Shown here piece after piece: positions 1 to 7,724 of a stretch of DNA of 11,682 nucleotides. The notes beneath the pieces are model-generated. The model saw only the letters and a list, made by a program, of their open reading frames with translations. It did not search any database and was not told the origin of the DNA. The position numbers and the translations under genes were made by a program. This DNA comes from DATKEH01 sp035546355 (GTDB lineage Bacteria; Acidobacteriota; Thermoanaerobaculia; Multivoradales; JAIOJS01), in the NCBI GenBank assembly GCA_035546355.1, contig DATKEH010000209.1, forward strand, positions 1 to 11,682, read 5' to 3'. The number at the start of each line of letters is the position of its first letter. Position 1 is the stretch's first letter.

Positions 1-1601
<1,601 letters not shown>

Positions 1602-1642
1602 GGGCGAAGCCTACCGCACCGTGCCGGGCGACCCCGCCCTCG

Positions 1643-2332
1643 TCAGTCCCTGCCGCCCAGCAACCCGGCGCGGAACAGGAAGTAGAGCAGGGTCAGGATG
1701 CTGGAGACGGCCGCCGCCACGTAGGTCATCGCCGCTGCGTTGAGCACGCGGCTGATGCCGGCGCGCTCCTGGTCGAGCACGATGCCGTGCTCGAAGGCGA
1801 GGGCCTTGGCGCGGCGCGAGGCGTCGAGCTCGACCGGCAGGGTCACCAGCTGGAACAGCACCACCGCCGAGAACAGCACCGCGCCGATGGCCACCATGTT
1901 CGTCGACGCCATGAACAGCCCGATGATCATCACCCAGATGCCGAGCTGCGAGCCGATGTTGGCGGTCGGCACCAGGGTCGAGCGCAGCCACAGCGGCGCG
2001 TACTTCTGGGCGTGCTGGATGGCATGCCCCGCCTCGTGGCAGGCCACGCCGACCGCGGCCACCGACTGCGAGGCGTAGACCGGCTCGGAGAGCGCCAGCT
2101 TCTTGGTCAGCGGGTTGTAGTGGTCCGACAACATGCCGCGGGTCGGCACGACCTGGACGTCGCCGATGCCGGCGCGATCGAGCAGCAGCTGCGCCGCCTG
2201 GGCGCCGGTGAGGCCGCGGGCGGTGCGCACCTTCGAGTACTTCTTGAACGTCGAACGGGTGCGGTAGCTGGCCCACAGCGACAGGATCAGCGCCGGGCCG
2301 ACGAAGAGGAAATATATGGGGTCGAATATCAC
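1643..2332 (-). CDS. YugP-like membrane zinc metallopeptidase
   Basis: A 229-residue integral-membrane neutral zinc metallopeptidase of the YugP type (COG2738). The zinc-binding motif HEAGH is at residues 99-103 (two His ligands and the catalytic Glu). The conserved ELDAS segment at 168-172 probably gives the third ligand, E168. Hydrophobic segments at about 5-22, 130-163 and 202-220 anchor it. The first is followed at once by a basic, Thr/Lys-rich stretch, as in the family. The full length matches YugP proteins. The start is GTG at 2332, preceded by AGGA and GGAGG in GCGGAGGACCCAGGAC; the protein begins VIFDPIYF, the usual family N-terminus. It is the first gene of a probable two-gene unit with the downstream kinase and is divergent from the SDR gene. 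Physiological substrates of the family are poorly known; a membrane-protein quality-control role is inference. Confidence 0.93.
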   Translation of the reverse strand: MIFDPIYFLFVGPALILSLWASYRTRSTFKKYSKVRTARGLTGAQAAQLLLDRAGIGDVQVVPTRGMLSDHYNPLTKKLALSEPVYASQSVAAVGVACHEAGHAIQHAQKYAPLWLRSTLVPTANIGSQLGIWVMIIGLFMASTNMVAIGAVLFSAVVLFQLVTLPVELDASRRAKALAFEHGIVLDQERAGISRVLNAAAMTYVAAAVSSILTLLYFLFRAGLLGGRD

Positions 2333-2431
2333 GTCCTGGGTCCTCCGCGATCGAAAACTCCGGCAGCGCCGGGGCTATTCCCCATCCTACCGCGTGCCCC
2401 CGGTATACGCTTGGCCACGGGGGTTGATTTC

Positions 2432-3160
2432 ATGCCCGACACCGACAGCCGGCTGGTTCGCGTCGCGCTGGTCACCGGCGGCAGCCGCGGGATCGGGCGC
2501 GCCGTCGTCGAGGCCCTGCTCGCCGAGGGGTTCGCGGTCTTCTTCTGCAGCCGCAACCCCGACTCGGTCGGCGCCGCCGAGCGGGACCTGCAGGGGCGCT
2601 TCCCCGGCCGCGTCTCCGGCCGCGCCGTCGACGTCCGACGGCAATCCGAGGTCGATGCCTGCGTGGCCTGGGTCACGGCTACGGCCGGCCGCATCGACTG
2701 CCTGGTGAACAACGCCGGCACCGGCGCATTCGAGGCGGTCGACGCGCTCGACGGCGACACCTGGCGGGAGGTGGTAGAGACCAACCTCTGCGGCGCCTTC
2801 TACGGCATCCGCGCGGTGGCTCCCCACATGCGCCGCCAGGGCTCGGGCTGGATCTTCAACGTCGCCTCGCTCGCCGGCCGCAACCCCTTCGCCGGCGGCG
2901 CCGCCTACAACGCCTCCAAGTTCGGGCTGGTGGGGCTGTCCGAGGCGGCGATGCTCGATCTGCGCCACGACGGAGTACGGGTGACGGCGATCCTTCCCGG
3001 CAGCGTCGACACCGGGTTCCACCAGGGGCGGCGCCCGCAGCGCGAGTGGATGCTGGCGCCGCAGGACGTGGCGCGGGTGGTGGTCGACTGCCTGCGCTTT
3101 CCGGATCGGGCGCTGCCCAGCCTGGTCGAGCTCCGACCCAGCCGGCCGCCCAGGAAGTAG
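2432..3160 (+). CDS. SDR-family NAD(P)-dependent oxidoreductase
   Basis: A 242-residue classical short-chain dehydrogenase/reductase, a soluble enzyme that moves hydride between NAD(P)H and a carbonyl or hydroxyl substrate. The Rossmann motif TGGSRGIG is at residues 15-22, NNAG at 93-96, the structural Asn at N118, and the catalytic triad is S146, Y159 and K163 (YNASK at 159-163). S40-R41 at the end of the second strand suggests NADP(H) preference, by general family rules. A PGSVDT motif follows the active site. ATG at 2432 was chosen because it gives a normal, short N-terminus before the first strand; GGGGG lies about 7 nt upstream. The reading frame stays open far upstream, but that is a shadow of the protease gene. 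It resembles FabG-like reductases, yet substrate cannot be assigned. It ends 25 bp from the convergent anti-sigma gene. Confidence 0.93.
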   Translation: MPDTDSRLVRVALVTGGSRGIGRAVVEALLAEGFAVFFCSRNPDSVGAAERDLQGRFPGRVSGRAVDVRRQSEVDACVAWVTATAGRIDCLVNNAGTGAFEAVDALDGDTWREVVETNLCGAFYGIRAVAPHMRRQGSGWIFNVASLAGRNPFAGGAAYNASKFGLVGLSEAAMLDLRHDGVRVTAILPGSVDTGFHQGRRPQREWMLAPQDVARVVVDCLRFPDRALPSLVELRPSRPPRK

Positions 3161-3185
3161 CGGGGGCGGGCGGGCAGCCACCCTC

Positions 3186-4100
3186 TCACAGCAGCCGCAT
3201 CGCCTCCTCGCCGTACAGCACCACCGGGCCGCTGGGCGTCGCGGCACCGCCGGCGGGCTCGAGGGTGATCGTCACCGCGCGGGTACCGGCCGGCATCGTC
3301 TCCGAGGAGATCTCCGCCGGCGCGCCCTCGGCGATGCGGAAGGTGCCGGCGCTGACCTGCCGGCCGTCGCCGGCCAGGAACCACAACTGGTACTCCTGCC
3401 CCGCCGCCAGCGGCGTCAGCCCCTCCACCCGCAGGTACCAGTGCTGATGGTCGTCGGCGACGAACAGCAGGCCCCTCGCCGCCGGTGCCGGTGCCTGGCG
3501 GCCCAGCGGCGGCCGCAGCGGGCACACCTCGGTGCCCGGCGTCGTCACCAGCGCCAGCTGCCGGCCGATCTCGTCCAGCCGCCGCCGCACGTCCGCCACG
3601 GTCTCGACGGGCCCGCCCGCCAGCTCCGACTCCAGGCGCTCGAGCCGCCGTTCGGCGGCGGCCAGGGCGGCGCGCTGGAGGTCGAGCTGCTGGTGGAGCC
3701 ACGCCGCCAGCCAACCGACGCCGAGGAGGGCGACGGCGAGGCACGCCGCCAGGGCCACCGGCCACCGGCCGGGCCGCACGGAACGCGACGAGGCCAGCGG
3801 CCGTGCGGCGGCCGCGGCGCCGGCGGCCGACGGCGCTGCCCCCTGCGGCGCCGGTTCCACCGCCACCCGCGCCAGGATTCGCTCTCTGGTGGCGGGGGCG
3901 GGGCTCGCCGGCGGCAGCGCCCAGGCCAGGGCAGCCCACGCTGCGACCTGCTCTCGCAGCTCCGCCGGATCCACCGTGCCGCCGGCCCGCAGCGCCCCTT
4001 CGAGCGCCGCCGCGTCGCGCGCCGACAGCACCTCCAGAGCGGCGGCGGCCGCCTCGTCGCGGTCGTCTCCCGGCTGGCCGGCGAAAGGCTCGTCGCTCAC
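3186..4100 (-). CDS. RskA-type anti-sigma factor (anti-sigma-K-like)
   Basis: A 304-residue single-pass membrane protein that should hold the adjacent ECF sigma factor inactive until an envelope signal triggers its release. Residues about 1-80 form the cytoplasmic helical part, with a short LEVLSARDAAALEGALR helix as in RskA proteins. 82-110 is an Ala/Pro-rich linker, 114-135 is a transmembrane helix, and 136-165 is a charged, coiled-coil-like stretch. The C-terminal extracytoplasmic RskA domain covers about 208-300, marked by WYLRVEGL, the EYQLWFL strand and a terminal VTLEPAGG-like repeat (here ITLEPAGGAATPSGPVVLYG). No HxxxCxxC zinc motif is present, which is normal for RskA. The start GTG (4100) overlaps the sigma stop codon as GTGA, so the two are translationally coupled. 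Family assignment is firm; the signal is unknown. Confidence 0.92.
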   Translation of the reverse strand: MSDEPFAGQPGDDRDEAAAAALEVLSARDAAALEGALRAGGTVDPAELREQVAAWAALAWALPPASPAPATRERILARVAVEPAPQGAAPSAAGAAAAARPLASSRSVRPGRWPVALAACLAVALLGVGWLAAWLHQQLDLQRAALAAAERRLERLESELAGGPVETVADVRRRLDEIGRQLALVTTPGTEVCPLRPPLGRQAPAPAARGLLFVADDHQHWYLRVEGLTPLAAGQEYQLWFLAGDGRQVSAGTFRIAEGAPAEISSETMPAGTRAVTITLEPAGGAATPSGPVVLYGEEAMRLL

Positions 4101-4723
4101 AGCAGGTCTCGGATTTGGTCGCGCATCGCCGCGCGCAGCTTCTTCATCGCCAGTAGCGTCCGCGTCTTGACGGTACCCAGCGGGGTGTCGCTACGGGCGG
4201 CGATCTCGGTCTGGGTCAGCCCCTCGAAAAACGCCATCTCCAGCACTGCCCGCTGCTCCGCCGGCAGCTCTCGCAGGGCGTCCAGCACGCGCTGTCGGCG
4301 TTCCCCATACCATACGGACGCCGGGCCCTCGGGGGATGCATGCCGGCGCGGGTCCTCCTCGCCGGCCGCCACCGCCGCCCGCTCCCGCACCTGGCGGCTG
4401 CGCAGCAGGTCGATGGCGCGGCTGCGGGTGATCAGCACCAGCCAGGTCGACACCGAAGACCGCCGGGGGTCGTAGCGCGCCGCCTGCCGCCACAGCTGGA
4501 CGAACGCATCCTGCAGGACCTCCTCGGCGTCGCCGTCGCTGCCCAGCACGCGGCGCGCCAGGGCGAGCAGCATCGCGCCGTAGCGATCGTAGAGCGCGGC
4601 GAGGGCGTCCTCGCGCCGCTCGGCGACCCGGCGCACCAGGGCGGCGTCGGAGAGGTCGGCGCCGGCGGGCTCGGCGGGGGCGCGGCCGGCGACTGCTGGG
4701 GGATCCTCCCCGGGTTGGCTCAC
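4097..4723 (-). CDS. ECF RNA polymerase sigma factor, SigK-like
   Basis: A group-4 (ECF) sigma factor that directs RNA polymerase to its own promoter set. With the GTG start at 4723 it is 208 residues. Region 2 spans about 26-112 and includes DAEEVLQDAFVQLW (65-78) and a TWLVLITRSRAIDLLR core. Region 4 lies in about the last 60 residues, with ELPAEQRAVLEMAFFEGLTQ and the recognition helix GTVKTRTLLAMKKLR. An Ala/Pro-rich leader of about 22 residues precedes region 2. The frame is also open upstream, and an ATG at 4747 would add eight residues (MAWYCTVS). I prefer the GTG because it sits just downstream of a -10-like TATTGT. The gene is coupled to the RskA gene, and the pair resembles SigK/RskA of ECF group 19 type. 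Unlike mycobacterial SigK, no redox cysteine pair is visible. Autoregulation is likely but unproven. Confidence 0.92.
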   Translation of the reverse strand: MSQPGEDPPAVAGRAPAEPAGADLSDAALVRRVAERREDALAALYDRYGAMLLALARRVLGSDGDAEEVLQDAFVQLWRQAARYDPRRSSVSTWLVLITRSRAIDLLRSRQVRERAAVAAGEEDPRRHASPEGPASVWYGERRQRVLDALRELPAEQRAVLEMAFFEGLTQTEIAARSDTPLGTVKTRTLLAMKKLRAAMRDQIRDLL

Positions 4724-4730
4724 CGAGACC

Positions 4731-4739
4731 GTACAATAC
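4731..4739. promoter_or_regulatory. Bidirectional -10-like element between sigma factor and LOG-like gene
   Basis: The sequence GTACAATAC gives TACAAT on the plus strand (4732-4737) and TATTGT on the minus strand (4738-4733), each matching four or five of six bases of a TATAAT -10 box. The plus ATG (4746) begins 8 nt after one box, and the minus GTG (4723) is about 9 nt beyond the other, so both transcripts could be leaderless or nearly so. No good -35 is seen at the usual distance on either strand. Confidence 0.45.
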
Positions 4740-4745
4740 CACGCC

Positions 4746-5255
4746 ATGGGAGCCCGGCCGCAGATCGCCGTTGTGGGCGCCGGCGAATGCGCCCCCGAGC
4801 TCGCCGAGCAGGCGCGGCAGGTGGGGGAGGAGCTGGCGCGGGTCGGCGCCGTGCTGCTGACCGGCGGCCGCGGCGGTGTGATGGCGGCGGCCAGCCGCGG
4901 CGCGCGCGCCGCCGGCGGTACCACCCTCGGCATCCTGCCGGGAGCGGACGCGCGGCAGAGCCCGCCGAACGAGGGGGTGGACATCGCGATCTTCACCGGC
5001 CTCGGTCAGGCGCGCAATCAGGTCCTGGTGCTGTCCGCCGCCACGGTGATCGCGGTGGGCGGGGGGTGGGGCACTCTCTCCGAGATCGCTACCGCCCTCA
5101 AGCACGGAATCCCGGTGGTGCTGCTCGCCAGCTGGCGGCTGGAGCGCCCCGACGGCGTCGCCGAGCCGCTGCTGCAACGGGCCGCCAGCCCACAGGAGGC
5201 GGTGCGGATTGCGCTCGCCGCGGCGACGTCCGGGTCGCCCGATCGGGGTTGGTAG
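4746..5255 (+). CDS. TIGR00725 / LOG-like SLOG-fold protein
   Basis: A 169-residue Rossmann-like protein of the SLOG superfamily, matching the TIGR00725 type. Visible motifs are IAVVGAGEC (7-15), TGGRGGVM (39-46), GILPG (62-66), ARNQ (89-92) and GGGWGTLSE (105-113). The last corresponds to the PGGxGTxxE motif of LOG cytokinin-activating phosphoribohydrolases and 'lysine decarboxylase-like' proteins, but with Gly for the leading Pro. SLOG proteins bind nucleotides or nucleotide-derived ligands. Catalysis by this subfamily is not established, so I do not call it a LOG enzyme. ATG at 4746 gives the normal family N-terminus directly before the first strand. There is no Shine-Dalgarno, in keeping with a leaderless start. 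It probably forms an operon with the thioesterase 57 bp downstream. Confidence 0.87.
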   Translation: MGARPQIAVVGAGECAPELAEQARQVGEELARVGAVLLTGGRGGVMAAASRGARAAGGTTLGILPGADARQSPPNEGVDIAIFTGLGQARNQVLVLSAATVIAVGGGWGTLSEIATALKHGIPVVLLASWRLERPDGVAEPLLQRAASPQEAVRIALAAATSGSPDRGW

Positions 5256-5265
5256 CGGCGGCGCA

Positions 5266-5349
5266 GAGACAGGCATCGGCGGCAGGTCGCCGCCATTCAC
5301 GGGAGGCAGGCGATGGCGGCGACGGGCGGCGAGACAGGCCTCGGCGGCA
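5266..5349 (+). repeat. 19-bp near-identical direct repeat flanking the thioesterase start
   Basis: GAGACAGGCATCGGCGGCA at 5266-5284 recurs at 5331-5349 with a single mismatch (A5275 versus C5340), 65 bp apart. A GGCGGC precedes each copy. The first copy is in the leader, the second is inside the thioesterase gene (codons 7-13). Confidence 0.75.
5301..5306 (+). promoter_or_regulatory. Ribosome binding site of the thioesterase gene
   Basis: GGGAGG ends 6 nt before the ATG at 5313. It is a clear Shine-Dalgarno and fixes that start. It contrasts with the leaderless-looking gene immediately upstream, as expected for an internal operon gene. Confidence 0.7.
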
Positions 5350-5729
5350 CGCGACAGCCGGCGATCCGGGTGATCCTGATGCCCAAGGACACCAACGCCC
5401 TGGGCACCATCTTCGGGGGCATCATCCTCTCCTACATCGACCAGGCGGGAGCGGTCGAGGCCTACCGCCACGCCACCTCGCGCATCGTCACCGTGGCGAT
5501 GCGGGAGGTGGAGTTCCACCACCCGGTGTTCGTCGGCGACCTGGTCAGCCTCTACACCGAGACGCTACGGCTGGGGCGCACCTCGATCACCGTCAAGGTG
5601 GTGGTCGAGGCCGAACGGGCGCGGGAGCGAGGCGTCAAGGTCAAGGTGACCGAGGCCGAGGTGGTCTACGTGCAGGTCGACGCCGAGAGCTGCCCGCTGC
5701 CGTTGGCCAGTCGAGACAGGGAGCCGTGA
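5313..5729 (+). CDS. Acyl-CoA thioesterase, YciA-type hotdog fold
   Basis: A 138-residue single-hotdog acyl-CoA thioesterase that hydrolyses acyl-CoA to free acid and CoA in the cytoplasm. The diagnostic stretch is MPKDTNALGTIFGGIILSY (23-41), followed by IDQAGA with D43 at the place of the active-site Asp of YciA-type enzymes. It corresponds to the PxDTNxxGxIFGG...D signature of the family. AMREVEFHHPVFVGDL then supplies the central strand and the substrate-site turn, and TSITVKVVVEAER the next strand. Length is normal for YciA. ATG at 5313 has a strong GGGAGG site 6 nt upstream. The first 15 residues are a Gly/Thr-rich tail containing one copy of a local direct repeat. It probably shares a transcript with the LOG-like gene. 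Chain-length preference cannot be read from the sequence. Confidence 0.92.
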   Translation: MAATGGETGLGGTRQPAIRVILMPKDTNALGTIFGGIILSYIDQAGAVEAYRHATSRIVTVAMREVEFHHPVFVGDLVSLYTETLRLGRTSITVKVVVEAERARERGVKVKVTEAEVVYVQVDAESCPLPLASRDREP

Positions 5730-5733
5730 AGCC

Positions 5734-5757
5734 CGGGCCGGCCCGCGCGCCGGCCCG
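5734..5757. terminator. Hairpin between convergent thioesterase and DUF2203 genes
   Basis: A perfect 9-bp stem, CGGGCCGGC (5734-5742) with GCCGGCCCG (5749-5757), and a 6-nt loop CCGCGC. It begins 5 bp after the thioesterase stop and lies 19 bp beyond the end of the opposing gene. No T-run follows on either strand, so a role as a two-way terminator or RNA end-stabiliser is inferred from position and stability. Confidence 0.6.
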
Positions 5758-5775
5758 CTGGGTGGACGACCGTCC

Positions 5776-6117
5776 TCAGACGATCGGCACCCGCCCCGCG
5801 AACCCCTCCTCGTAGCCGTGGAAATGGGTGATCGACGGCTCCGGATAGCGCCAGCAGTAGTAGCCGTGGCCGCTGTCCCAGTCGACCAGCCACAGGCCCT
5901 TGACCTCGCAACCCAGCGCGGTGATGCGGTCGGTCCACAGCCGCACGATCTGCTGGCTCACCTGCTCGAGCTCGGCCCGCCGCGACTCCCCCTCTTCGCG
6001 GCTCCCCACCTGGTTGTAGAGGGCCTCGATCTGCCGCACCGCCCCCTGGGTGAGCTGGCGCACGCGCGGCAGGGTGGCGAGCGCCTGGTCGTAGGTGAAG
6101 ATCCGTTTCTCGGCCAT
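5776..6117 (-). CDS. DUF2203 family protein
   Basis: A 113-residue soluble protein of the DUF2203 family (COG4911), function unknown. It opens with EKRIFTYDQALATLPRVR, the usual family N-terminus. A long charged helical hairpin follows, about residues 20-65, including EALYNQ and AELEQVSQQIVRLW. The conserved C-terminal block has LGCEVKGLWLVDWDSG, YYCWRYPE, and ITHFHGYEEGFAGRVPI near the end. That HFHGYEEGFxGR tail is the strongest family mark. The ATG at 6117 fits the family start; the upstream ribosome site is weak. It is divergent from tdk across a 42-bp gap and convergent with the thioesterase. Nothing nearby suggests a specific role. Confidence 0.88.
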   Translation of the reverse strand: MAEKRIFTYDQALATLPRVRQLTQGAVRQIEALYNQVGSREEGESRRAELEQVSQQIVRLWTDRITALGCEVKGLWLVDWDSGHGYYCWRYPEPSITHFHGYEEGFAGRVPIV

Positions 6118-6143
6118 CGGCGCGGATGGTAGCAGTCGGCGTG

Positions 6144-6152
6144 TGATACAAA
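6144..6152 (+). promoter_or_regulatory. Extended -10 promoter of tdk, probably leaderless
   Basis: TGATACAAA is a TGN-extended -10 element (TGA then TACAAA, 6147-6152). The tdk ATG starts 8 nt after it, so the expected transcription start falls on or next to the A of the ATG. No Shine-Dalgarno can fit in between (CCCGCCC). Confidence 0.5.
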
Positions 6153-6159
6153 CCCGCCC

Positions 6160-6759
6160 ATGCGCCGGCGGGCGGAGCACGGGGGCCAGATCGAGGTGAT
6201 CGCCGGAGGGATGTTCTCCGGCAAGAGCGAGGAGCTGCTGCGACGCCTGCGGAGGGCGCTCATCGCTCGCCAGAAGGTCCAGGTCTTCAAGCCCGCCATC
6301 GACAGCCGCCACGCCCCCGATCGCGTGGTCACCCGCGACCAGCGGGAGGCGGCGGCGACCGCGGTGGCCGATACCGCGGCCCTCGAGGCGCTGATCGAAG
6401 AGGACGTGGCAGTGGTGGGCATCGACGAGGCGCAATTCTTCGACGCCAGTCTCGTCGACCTCGTCACCCGGCTGGCCGACCGCGGGGTGCGGGTGGTGGT
6501 CGCCGGGCTCGACCAGGACTACCTGCGCCGTCCGTTCGGCCCCATGCCCGCCCTGCTGGCTCTCGCCGAGCACGTCGACAAGATGCATGCCGTGTGCATG
6601 GCCTGCGGCGCCCCCGCCCACTACAGCCAGCGCTTCGCCGGCGGCCGCGAGCAGGTGCAGGTGGGAGACGCCGAGGCCTACGAGGCCCGCTGCCGCACCT
6701 GCTACGAGCCCTATCCCGGCGCCGCCAACGGCGGGCCGCCCGCCGGGCCCGGGGGCTGA
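6160..6759 (+). CDS. tdk: Thymidine kinase (type II)
   Basis: Thymidine kinase transfers the ATP gamma-phosphate to thymidine in the pyrimidine salvage pathway, in the cytoplasm. At 199 residues it has the usual type II length. The P-loop is GGMFSGKSEEL (16-26). The Walker B/catalytic segment is GIDEAQFFD (87-95), with E90 the expected catalytic base. AGLDQDYLRRPFGPMP (115-130) is the conserved substrate-site stretch. The zinc-binding structural cysteines are C146/C149 (CMAC) and C178/C181 (CRTC), and the lasso tyrosine is Y174 in AYEARCR. All expected residues are present. The C-terminal 15 residues are Gly/Pro/Ala-rich and non-conserved. ATG at 6160 is supported by an extended -10 immediately upstream. 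It stands alone between two minus-strand genes. Confidence 0.97.
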   Translation: MRRRAEHGGQIEVIAGGMFSGKSEELLRRLRRALIARQKVQVFKPAIDSRHAPDRVVTRDQREAAATAVADTAALEALIEEDVAVVGIDEAQFFDASLVDLVTRLADRGVRVVVAGLDQDYLRRPFGPMPALLALAEHVDKMHAVCMACGAPAHYSQRFAGGREQVQVGDAEAYEARCRTCYEPYPGAANGGPPAGPGG

Positions 6760-6793
6760 GCGACTTTCCCGCAGCGAGCGTCCCGGCCGAACG

Positions 6794-6813
6794 GGCCGCC
6801 CCGGAGGGCGGCC
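6794..6813. terminator. Perfect 8-bp hairpin after tdk
   Basis: GGCCGCCC (6794-6801), tetraloop CGGA, then GGGCGGCC (6806-6813). It lies 34 bp downstream of the tdk stop in the gap facing the HAD gene. The stem is fully paired, but no T-run follows on either strand. A bidirectional terminator is the simplest reading. Confidence 0.6.
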
Positions 6814-6832
6814 ACGACACCGCACGCGCCGC

Positions 6833-6856
6833 CGTAGGCGGAGGGCGGGGCCTACG
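6833..6856 (-). terminator. Hairpin over the HAD gene stop codon
   Basis: CGTAGGC (6833-6839) and GCCTACG (6850-6856) pair perfectly around a 10-nt loop. The HAD stop codon (TAG, 6854-6852 on the minus strand) is inside the second arm. This is the transcript end of the HAD gene, 19 bp from the tdk-side hairpin. No T-run follows. Confidence 0.5.
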
Positions 6857-7559
6857 CGCGGCTGGCCTCGGCGTAGAGCTCCTGCAGCCGGGCCAGGCTG
6901 GCCGCGGCGAGCCGCGCGATGACCGCGTCGGCGCCCGCGAGCTCCGTCGCCTCGTAGGTCTGCGCCACTGCCAGCGTCACCAGGCCGGCGCCCTTGGCGG
7001 CGGTCAGGCCGGCGGGGCTGTCCTCCACCGCCAGCACCTCGTGGGGGTGGAGCAGCCGTTCGGGGAGCGGCGGCTGCTCGTTGAGCAGCTCCAGGGCCCG
7101 CCGGTAGCCCGCGGGGTGGGGCTTCCCTTCGGCGACGTCCTCGGCGGTGACCAACACCTTGAACAGCGACCGCAGCCCGGTGCCGCGCAGGGCGCCATCC
7201 ACCTCCTCCTGCAGCGCACCGCTGACGACGCCGAGCATCAGCCGGGCGGCCGCGGCCTCACGCACCAGCTCCAGCGCCCCGGGGAAGAACGGGTACCCGC
7301 GGTGGCGGATCACCTCCTGGTAGTAGGTCGCCTTGCGGGCGATCAGTCGCGCCAGGGAGAGCGGCGGCGCCCGCCGCCCGGCGCGCGCCAGCACCGCGGC
7401 GAAGCACCCCCGATCGTCGAGCCCGAGGTAGCGGCGGTAGTACTCCTCGGCGGTGAGGGCGACACCCTCCTCGGCGAGCACGCGCTGGAACAGCTCGAGG
7501 TGGATCGGCTCGTCGTCGAGGAGGACGCCGTTGAAGTCGAACAGGATGGCGCGCAGCAC
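6852..7559 (-). CDS. HAD-superfamily hydrolase, beta-phosphoglucomutase-like, DFNG variant
   Basis: A 235-residue haloacid-dehalogenase-superfamily protein of subfamily IA type, with an inserted helical cap at about 15-90. Motif I is FDFNGVLLDDEP (7-18): D8 is the nucleophile, but the usual second Asp (general acid/base of phosphatases) is Asn at N10. Motif II is VVSGA with S113. Motif III Lys is K146 in GKPHP, and motif IV is VEDSPAG with E179 and D180. The rest of the active site is intact, so phosphate chemistry is likely, but the Asn may alter it. DDEPIH after motif I resembles sugar-phosphate phosphatase/mutase members. The start is GTG at 7559, which gives the standard MLRAILFDF-like opening. 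Substrate unknown. Confidence 0.9.
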   Translation of the reverse strand: MLRAILFDFNGVLLDDEPIHLELFQRVLAEEGVALTAEEYYRRYLGLDDRGCFAAVLARAGRRAPPLSLARLIARKATYYQEVIRHRGYPFFPGALELVREAAAARLMLGVVSGALQEEVDGALRGTGLRSLFKVLVTAEDVAEGKPHPAGYRRALELLNEQPPLPERLLHPHEVLAVEDSPAGLTAAKGAGLVTLAVAQTYEATELAGADAVIARLAAASLARLQELYAEASRA

Positions 7560-7631
7560 CTCGGCGCATCCTATCCGCGCGGCGAGGGCCGAGCCGCGCA
7601 GCCGCAGGCTCCGCTTCGCGGCCCGCCGGCG

Positions 7632-7660
7632 TTGACGGGCCGACGCCTTGCCGCTAACGT
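7632..7660 (+). promoter_or_regulatory. Sigma-70-like promoter of the Fe-S carrier gene
   Basis: TTGACG (7632-7637, five of six bases of the -35 consensus) is followed after exactly 17 bp by TAACGT (7655-7660, a TANNNT -10). The expected start is near 7667, giving a leader of about 58 nt before the ATG at 7725. The other parts of the 165-bp gap hold nothing else I can name. Confidence 0.5.
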
Positions 7661-7724
7661 CTCCCTGCGCGGCGGGAAATTCCGGCCGCCCCTACCCGCG
7701 TTGTTTCCGTCGAGGAGAGAGCCC

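Noticed and set aside
2351..2372. Minus-strand 5-bp GC stem (2372-2368 with 2364-2360) followed by TTTT, in the leader of the YugP-like gene
   Set aside because: It resembles a tiny attenuator, but the stem is short and no competing structure or leader peptide is visible.
2404..2409. TATACG as a -10 box for the SDR gene
   Set aside because: It is reasonably placed, but no -35 is found at 16-18 bp, and a match of this quality is weak evidence alone.
1787..2431. Upstream extension of the SDR reading frame
   Set aside because: It runs antisense through the YugP-like gene and has shadow composition. The SDR fold begins normally at the ATG at 2432.
3161..3185. GC-rich junction between SDR and anti-sigma genes as a terminator
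   Set aside because: Only a loose pairing with a long loop can be drawn (CCGCCC with GGGCGG about 16 nt apart).
5018..5522. Minus-strand frames over the LOG-like and thioesterase genes, and the upstream extension of the sigma frame to 4996 or 5522
   Set aside because: These are antisense to two well-supported plus-strand genes; the sigma factor fold needs nothing before residue 20 of the chosen start.
6594..7724. Upstream extension of the ErpA reading frame back through tdk and the HAD gene
   Set aside because: It crosses two well-supported genes; a good ribosome site and the family N-terminus support ATG 7725.
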